NCBI GenBank assembly: GCA_017547395.1
Contig: JAFYPS010000217.1
Location: 1 to 5,767, forward strand
Length of the DNA stretch: 5,767 nt
Source of the DNA: Clostridia bacterium
Lineage (GTDB): Bacteria > Bacillota_A > Clostridia > Oscillospirales > CAG-272
Reading direction: 5' to 3'
Under the pieces are notes generated by a model. It was given only the letters and a program-made list of their open reading frames with translations, was not told the DNA's origin and ran no database searches. Positions 5,410 through 5,767 of this stretch are shown here, one piece after another. Positions within the stretch are counted from its first letter, which is position 1. Each line of letters begins with the position of its first letter. The translations under genes and the position numbers were made by a program.

Positions 5410-5767
5410 TGTCTTTTGACAAAATAAAAGATAATGTCTACCTGTTACGAGTACCGCACGGCGGAACCACTACCGCCGTGGTACTTTTGACGGGCGAAAA
5501 GAATTATCTTGTAGATGCAAGCGGCAATGCGGGCGAGGTTGATGAATACGTATTGCCTGCATTGAGCGAACTTTCGCTTGCTCTTTCGGATATTGAGTGC
5601 CTGTTTGTTACGCACACACACGCCGACCATATCGGAGGCATTCCTCGTATGCGTGAAATGGGACTTAAGACTGTGGCGGCTTATACACGTTCGGTTCCCA
5701 AGATATCCGACCCGCTTAGATACAATATTGGAATAAGAAAAGCGTTTCCAAAAAACAGCCCCCCTCC
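5409..5767 (+). CDS. Metallo-beta-lactamase-fold hydrolase, 3'-truncated
   Basis: The first 119 residues of a metal-dependent hydrolase that runs off the window. The ATG shares its A with the eda stop (TAATG), and no good Shine-Dalgarno is close by, so translation is probably coupled to eda. After N-terminal strands with YLVDAS (33-38, where the Asp is typical of the fold), the hallmark THTHADHIGG appears at 68-77. It supplies zinc ligands His69, His71, Asp73 and His74. The later metal ligands and the substrate-recognising helices lie beyond the window. The superfamily includes glyoxalase II-type thioesterases, lactonases and beta-lactamases. Tight coupling to kdgK-eda suggests a role in sugar-acid metabolism, for instance opening a lactone or clearing a toxic by-product, but that is inference. 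The last bases contain A6 and C6 runs, so the final few residues are less secure. Confidence 0.85.
   Translation, partial: MSFDKIKDNVYLLRVPHGGTTTAVVLLTGEKNYLVDASGNAGEVDEYVLPALSELSLALSDIECLFVTHTHADHIGGIPRMREMGLKTVAAYTRSVPKISDPLRYNIGIRKAFPKNSPP

Overview
This window looks like ordinary chromosome from a member of the Clostridia (Bacillota), plausibly an anaerobic gut-type Oscillospiraceae/Ruminococcaceae relative. The strongest clue is the first gene, an in-frame fusion of the isoprenoid enzyme IspH with a four-domain S1 RNA-binding protein, an arrangement known from Clostridia. Purine-rich Shine-Dalgarno sites, sigma-A-type promoters, hairpin-plus-T terminators and moderate GC content agree with this. 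The exact taxon is inference; no rRNA is present.

Layout. (1) Positions 1-1355, plus strand: the C-terminal end of IspH fused to S1. The gene enters from outside the window and ends before a strong intrinsic terminator (1381-1414). (2) Positions 1498-1701, plus strand: an AT-rich gene for a 67-residue protein with two predicted membrane segments, closed by a hairpin terminator (1704-1743) that may also serve the convergent operon. (3) Positions 3458-1774, minus strand: a two-gene operon, deoD (purine nucleoside phosphorylase) followed by a WYL-domain transcription regulator. The stop and start overlap as TAATG. (4) Positions 3459-3697: a divergent intergenic region with an extended -10 promoter facing deoD and a near-consensus promoter facing right. 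(5) Positions 3698-5767, plus strand: an operon of kdgK (2-keto-3-deoxygluconate kinase), eda (KDPG aldolase) and a metallo-beta-lactamase-fold hydrolase cut off by the window end. The last two genes again overlap as TAATG.

How the genes work together. KdgK phosphorylates 2-keto-3-deoxygluconate to KDPG, and Eda splits KDPG to pyruvate and glyceraldehyde-3-phosphate. Together they form the lower end of hexuronate/pectin-type sugar catabolism. The coupled hydrolase may act on a related metabolite, but its substrate cannot be read from sequence. DeoD with a coupled WYL regulator suggests ligand-controlled purine nucleoside salvage. IspH-S1 joins isoprenoid precursor synthesis and translation in one polypeptide, and a perfect internal Shine-Dalgarno before the S1 part suggests S1 may also be made alone.

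I found no CRISPR array, tRNA, rRNA, insertion sequence or phage gene. The points most worth checking are the internal S1 start, the direct repeat at the deoD promoter, the coupled hydrolase and the small membrane protein.
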